Below are positions 13,405 to 16,098 of a stretch of 16,098 nucleotides of DNA, in pieces. The stretch spans positions 1-16,098 of the forward strand of contig JAJZKJ010000008.1 in the NCBI GenBank assembly GCA_021804195.1, read 5' to 3'. Made by a program: the position numbers and the translations under genes. Source of the stretch: Acidobacteriota bacterium. GTDB taxonomy: Bacteria > Planctomycetota > Phycisphaerae > WQYP01 > JAJZKJ01. Numbering within the stretch: position 1 is the stretch's first letter; every line of letters begins with the position of its first letter. The notes beneath the pieces are model-generated. The model was not told the DNA's origin, searched no databases, and saw only the letters and a program-made list of their open reading frames with translations.

Positions 13405-14988
13405 ATGGCTAAGGACGAAAAAACGCAACCGCTTCCAGGCGATAAAACACGCCTGATCATTTTCGACACGACGCTGCGCGACGGCGAGCAGTCGCCGGGC
13501 GCATCGCTGAATTTGCAGGAAAAGCTGGAAATTGCCCATGCCCTGGAACAACTGGGCGTGGATGTGATTGAGGCGGGGTTTCCGATCACCAGCCCCGGCG
13601 ATTTTGAGGCGGTCCGCACCATTGCTTCGGAAATCACCGGTTCCACCGTCGCTGCCCTGGCCCGCTGTACGGATAAAGATGTTCGCCGGGCCGGCGAAGC
13701 GGTGCGGTATGCCGCCCGCGGGCGGGTGCACGTGTTCTGCGCCACCAGCAAAATTCATCGCGAGTTCAAGCTCAAAAAAGCCAAGGAGGAAATCATCCGC
13801 CTGGCGGTTCAAAATGTGAAACTGGCCCGCGAGTACGTACCCGATGTCGAATTTTCTCCGGAAGACGCCAGCCGCACGGAACCGGACTTCCTGGCCGAGA
13901 TCGTTCAGGCGGCGATGGAAGCCGGCGCCACCACCATCAACTGCCCGGACACCGTGGGCTACGCCACGCCGCCGGAGTACCTGGCCATGTTTAAGGATCT
14001 CCTCGCCCGCGTGCCAGGCGCGAAAGATGTCGTCTGGAGCGCCCACTGCCACGACGACCTGGGGTTGGCCGTGGCCAATTCGCTGGCCGCGGTCCTTGGC
14101 GGCGCCCGGCAGATTGAATGCACCATCAACGGCATCGGGGAAAGGGCCGGCAACGCGGCGCTGGAAGAGATCGTCATGGCGATCCACACCCGCCAGGATC
14201 GTTTCCCCTTCGCCACCGGCATCCACACGCGCCGGCTCGTGCCCTGTTCCCGCCTGGTCAGCACGCTCACCGGGCTGCACGTACAGCGAAACAAGGCCAT
14301 CGTGGGAGAGAACGCCTTTGCGCACGAGGCGGGCATTCACCAGGACGGGGTGCTCAAGGAGCGCCGCACCTACGAGATCATGTCGCCGGAAGATGTTGGT
14401 CTGGTGCGGAACACGCTGGTGCTGGGCAAACACAGCGGGCGGCACGCCTTCCGCCAGCGGCTGGAGGAATTGAGCCTTCGCCTGGATGAAGCGGCGCTGG
14501 ATCGGGCGTTCGAGAAGTTCAAGGTTCTCTGCGACAAGAAAAAAGAGATTTACGATGAAGACCTCGAAGCGCTGGCCGAAGAGCAGCTCGCCTCGGATCA
14601 GCAGTTGTTCCAGTTGAAGGCTTTGCAGGTGATGGCCGGCACGCAGGGCGTGGCCACGGCCATGGTCACGCTGGTCGACAGCGCGGGCGCCCAAATCACC
14701 GACGCCGCCACCGGCGACGGGCCGGTGGACGCCATGTTCGCGGCTATCCAACGGCTGACGCGCATCAGCGCCCGCCTGGATTCCTACCAGGTGCGCAGCC
14801 TCACCGGCGGTCGCGAGGCACAGGGCGAGGCGATTGTGGAATTAACACACAGCGACCGGAAAGTGCGTGGCCGGGGCTTGAGCACGGATATTCTGGAAGC
14901 TTCCGCCAAGGCGTACCTGGCGGCGATTAATCGCGTGCGAACCATCGCGCGGCGCACGGTGGACCAGGGTACGCCGCTGGAAGAATGA
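13405..14988 (+). CDS. leuA: 2-isopropylmalate synthase
   Basis: Condenses acetyl-CoA with 2-oxoisovalerate, the committed step of leucine synthesis; cytoplasmic, metal-dependent. The 527 residues match full-length bacterial LeuA. The TIM-barrel catalytic domain opens with FDTTLRDGEQSPG (about 20-32), with the HCHDDLGLAVAN metal-binding His-x-His at about 214 and NGIGERAGNAALEEIVMAI after it. The communicating region contains HEAGIHQDGVLK, and the C-terminal allosteric leucine-binding domain runs from about 400 to 520 (LKALQVMAGTQGVATAMVTL). The leucine feedback domain is therefore present. ATG 13405 has GGAG at 13392-13395. Regulation by the upstream leader attenuator is strongly suggested. 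No other leu genes follow; the next gene is on the opposite strand. Confidence 0.98.
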   Translation: MAKDEKTQPLPGDKTRLIIFDTTLRDGEQSPGASLNLQEKLEIAHALEQLGVDVIEAGFPITSPGDFEAVRTIASEITGSTVAALARCTDKDVRRAGEAVRYAARGRVHVFCATSKIHREFKLKKAKEEIIRLAVQNVKLAREYVPDVEFSPEDASRTEPDFLAEIVQAAMEAGATTINCPDTVGYATPPEYLAMFKDLLARVPGAKDVVWSAHCHDDLGLAVANSLAAVLGGARQIECTINGIGERAGNAALEEIVMAIHTRQDRFPFATGIHTRRLVPCSRLVSTLTGLHVQRNKAIVGENAFAHEAGIHQDGVLKERRTYEIMSPEDVGLVRNTLVLGKHSGRHAFRQRLEELSLRLDEAALDRAFEKFKVLCDKKKEIYDEDLEALAEEQLASDQQLFQLKALQVMAGTQGVATAMVTLVDSAGAQITDAATGDGPVDAMFAAIQRLTRISARLDSYQVRSLTGGREAQGEAIVELTHSDRKVRGRGLSTDILEASAKAYLAAINRVRTIARRTVDQGTPLEE

Positions 14989-15066
14989 CCTTCTGCGGCG
15001 GCCCGCGGCGCGGGTGCCGGCGTTATCCCGAGATCCGCGGTCCGCGGGTGGAACAAGCGGGTTTTT

Positions 15067-15083
15067 GAAACTATCTCAATAGA
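15067..15083 (-). repeat. Hairpin motif shared with the pyrE 3' end
   Basis: The minus strand reads TCTATTGAGATAGTTTC, matching 16 of 17 bases of TCTATTGAGATAGTCTC at 10514-10530. Both copies begin six to seven bases after the stop codon of a minus-strand gene. Here CTATC and GATAG plus flanking GAA/TTC (plus 15067-15090) can form a stem, but no T-run follows. Confidence 0.55.
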
Positions 15084-15090
15084 TAGGTTC

Positions 15091-15171
15091 TTATTGTTGG
15101 TGATGGCGGGCTTTCCACTTGGCGTGACGTTTCTTACTGCCGATCTTACGGCGGCGACGGGGTTTGGGCAT
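15091..15171 (-). CDS. 26-residue basic protein, bS22/mS38 (AURKAIP1/COX24)-like ribosomal protein candidate
   Basis: A very short gene coding for 26 residues with 15 Lys, Arg or His, starting MPKPRRRRKIG and ending KARHHQQ. The central run RRRRKIGSKKRHAKWKAR lines up without gaps with the KKRRKRMSKKKHRKLLRR-type core that I recall from actinobacterial bS22 and the mitochondrial mS38 C-terminal domain (RRRK-x2-SKK-[KR]-H-x-K). The ribosome site is strong: AGGAGAA lies seven to eight bases before ATG 15171. A candidate promoter and a structured leader lie upstream, and a hairpin follows the stop. Placement opposite typA, a ribosome-associated GTPase, fits a translation role. The high basic content alone could mislead, but the ribosome site and context make chance unlikely. 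Family assignment is from pattern memory only. Confidence 0.7.
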   Translation of the reverse strand: MPKPRRRRKIGSKKRHAKWKARHHQQ

Positions 15172-15200
15172 CAAGGTTCTCCTGCGTTAACGAGCCTGTT

Positions 15201-15256
15201 GCCCGTCCCTTTGCGAAGCCCAACGGCCATTCCGAATAGTTATCGGGACGGGCCGT
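15201..15256. promoter_or_regulatory. Structured 5' leader of the 26-residue gene
   Basis: GCCCGTCCC (15201-15209) and GGGACGGGC (15245-15253) are perfect reverse complements. Within them ACGGCC (15223-15228) can instead pair with GGCCGT (15251-15256), using part of the same right arm, so two exclusive folds exist. The element lies between the candidate minus-strand promoter and the ribosome site of the tiny gene, a position suited to autogenous control. Confidence 0.5.
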
Positions 15257-15297
15257 AACGGCAAGGGGCGGGCCGGGCGGAAAATCGCACTGGGGAT

Positions 15298-15326
15298 AGA
15301 TTAGGCCGGTGGCGCCGGTTCGTCAA
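15298..15326 (-). promoter_or_regulatory. Candidate promoter of the 26-residue gene
   Basis: On the minus strand TTGACG (plus 15321-15326) and TAATCT (15298-15303) are 17 bases apart. The -35 box is good and the -10 box weak. A transcript starting near 15290 would have a leader of about 120 bases that includes the inverted repeat at 15201-15253. Confidence 0.4.
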
Positions 15327-15381
15327 ACCCGCCGCCGTGGGCGAATGTTGAGTTTTCCAAGGTTGAAAGAATCGGGTTCGC

Positions 15382-15410
15382 TTGGTGCGGAAGATCAAAT
15401 GCCGTATGAT
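15382..15410 (+). promoter_or_regulatory. Candidate promoter of typA
   Basis: TTGGTG (15382-15387) and TATGAT (15405-15410) with an exact 17-base spacer. Transcription would start about 30-45 bases before the typA start codon. Confidence 0.6.
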
Positions 15411-15448
15411 ACATGGTTTGGCCGGGCTTGCTCCGCCGACCGCTTAAG

Positions 15449-16098
15449 ATGAAAAACAATAATATGAAACGTCGCGACGAGTTACGAAATATCGCCATTA
15501 TCGCCCATGTGGATCACGGCAAAACCACGCTGGTGGACGCCCTGCTCCGCCAGTCGGGCATGTTTCACACCGGCCAGTTCGATGTTCGCACGCTGATCCT
15601 GGACAACAACCCCCTGGAACGGGAGCGCGGCATCACCATTCTGGCCAAGAATGTGGCGATGAACTACACCGATGTGCGGGGCGCCGCGCGGAAAATCAAC
15701 ATCATCGACACCCCCGGCCACGCCGATTTCGGCGGCGAGGTGGAACGCGTGCTGAAAATGGCCGATGGCGTTCTGTTGCTGGTTGACGCCTTCGAAGGCC
15801 CCATGCCGCAGACCCGCTTCGTGCTCAAGAAGGCATTTCATTACCACATCAAACCGATCGTGGTGATCAATAAGATCGACCGCCCGGATGCGCGGCCGAA
15901 CGAAGTGCTCAACGAGATTTTCGATTTATTCGTGGAGCTGGAAGCGGATGACGACGCGCTGGACTTTCCGGTGGTGTATGCCTCCGGGCGGGAGGGTTTC
16001 GCCCGGCTGGATCCGGCCCATTCCGATAGCGACATGCGCCCGCTGCTGGAAATCATTGTTCAGAAAATTCCCGGACCGGTGGCGGATGCGGACAAGCC
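15449..16098 (+). CDS. typA: TypA/BipA ribosome-binding GTPase (5' part, runs off the window)
   Basis: Translation-factor-family GTPase that binds the ribosome and acts in 50S assembly and stress or low-temperature growth. About 215 N-terminal codons are present. The G1 loop [19 protein letters not shown], the switch [14 protein letters not shown]3 [17 protein letters not shown] and G4 [11 protein letters not shown] are all canonical, as is the TypA-specific stretch [25 protein letters not shown] that separates it from EF-G and LepA. Two in-frame starts are possible: ATG 15449 ([14 protein letters not shown]) and ATG 15464 (MKRRDELRN). Neither has a clear ribosome site; 15449 with TTAAG upstream is slightly favoured. 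The gene is divergent from the 26-residue gene and has its own promoter. Confidence 0.95.
   Translation, partial: MKNNNMKRRDELRNIAIIAHVDHGKTTLVDALLRQSGMFHTGQFDVRTLILDNNPLERERGITILAKNVAMNYTDVRGAARKINIIDTPGHADFGGEVERVLKMADGVLLLVDAFEGPMPQTRFVLKKAFHYHIKPIVVINKIDRPDARPNEVLNEIFDLFVELEADDDALDFPVVYASGREGFARLDPAHSDSDMRPLLEIIVQKIPGPVADADK

Noticed and set aside
13387..14751. Long minus-strand ORF (454 codons) across leuA
   Set aside because: It is the antisense shadow of leuA in high-GC sequence; it has no family motifs, and leuA on the plus strand is certain.
14989..15066. Terminator after leuA
   Set aside because: Several short GC-rich self-complementary runs and a final GTTTTT are present, but the only stem directly before the T's has four pairs and an eleven-base loop, too weak to call.
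1..16098. CRISPR arrays, insertion sequences and rRNA genes
   Set aside because: No regularly spaced repeats, transposase ORFs, terminal inverted repeats or rRNA-like sequence were seen.

Overview
The window is bacterial chromosome of high GC content with short intergenic gaps. It carries single copies of housekeeping genes (accA, pyrE, leuA, typA, a serine tRNA) and one clear accessory patch. The phylum cannot be fixed from sequence alone. A planctomycete or related deep-branching lineage is my tentative guess, because a multi-subunit hydrogenase-4-like membrane complex sits beside a YbhN-type flippase with a large N-terminal insert.

Layout. (1) 21-5414, plus strand: five tightly packed genes, the 3' part of a hydrogenase-4/complex-I-like operon. 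They are a NuoH/HyfC-like membrane arm, a HyfE/NuoK-like subunit, a HyfF antiporter-like subunit, a NuoCD/HyfG-like large subunit, and a ferredoxin fused to a NuoB/HyfI small subunit. The large subunit lacks all four [NiFe]-binding cysteines, so this looks like an energy-converting hydrogenase-related (Ehr) complex and not a hydrogenase. (2) 5445-5532: tRNA-Ser(GGA). (3) 5666-8995: accessory patch directly after the tRNA. It holds a roughly 350-base stretch without a confident gene, an AT-richer PD-(D/E)XK nuclease-like gene, a small ORF, and a minus-strand hipBA toxin-antitoxin pair. (4) 9145-12252, minus strand: accA, pyrE, then a flippase-like membrane protein. (5) 12528-14988, plus strand: a stand-alone cyclodeaminase-family protein, then leuA behind a well-formed attenuator with a leader peptide rich in Leu, Ile and Val. 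(6) 15091-end: a 26-residue, strongly basic minus-strand gene resembling the bS22/mS38 ribosomal protein motif, and the divergent typA/bipA GTPase, which runs off the window.

How the genes work together. The first block should form one membrane complex coupling an unknown redox or conformational reaction to ion translocation. The leuA leader links branched-chain amino acid supply to the first step of leucine synthesis through ribosome stalling. The typA/26-residue gene pair is translation-related and fired from a divergent promoter region. The features I would look at first are the leuA attenuator, the tiny ribosomal-protein-like gene with its structured 5' leader, and the cysteine-free hydrogenase-like complex.
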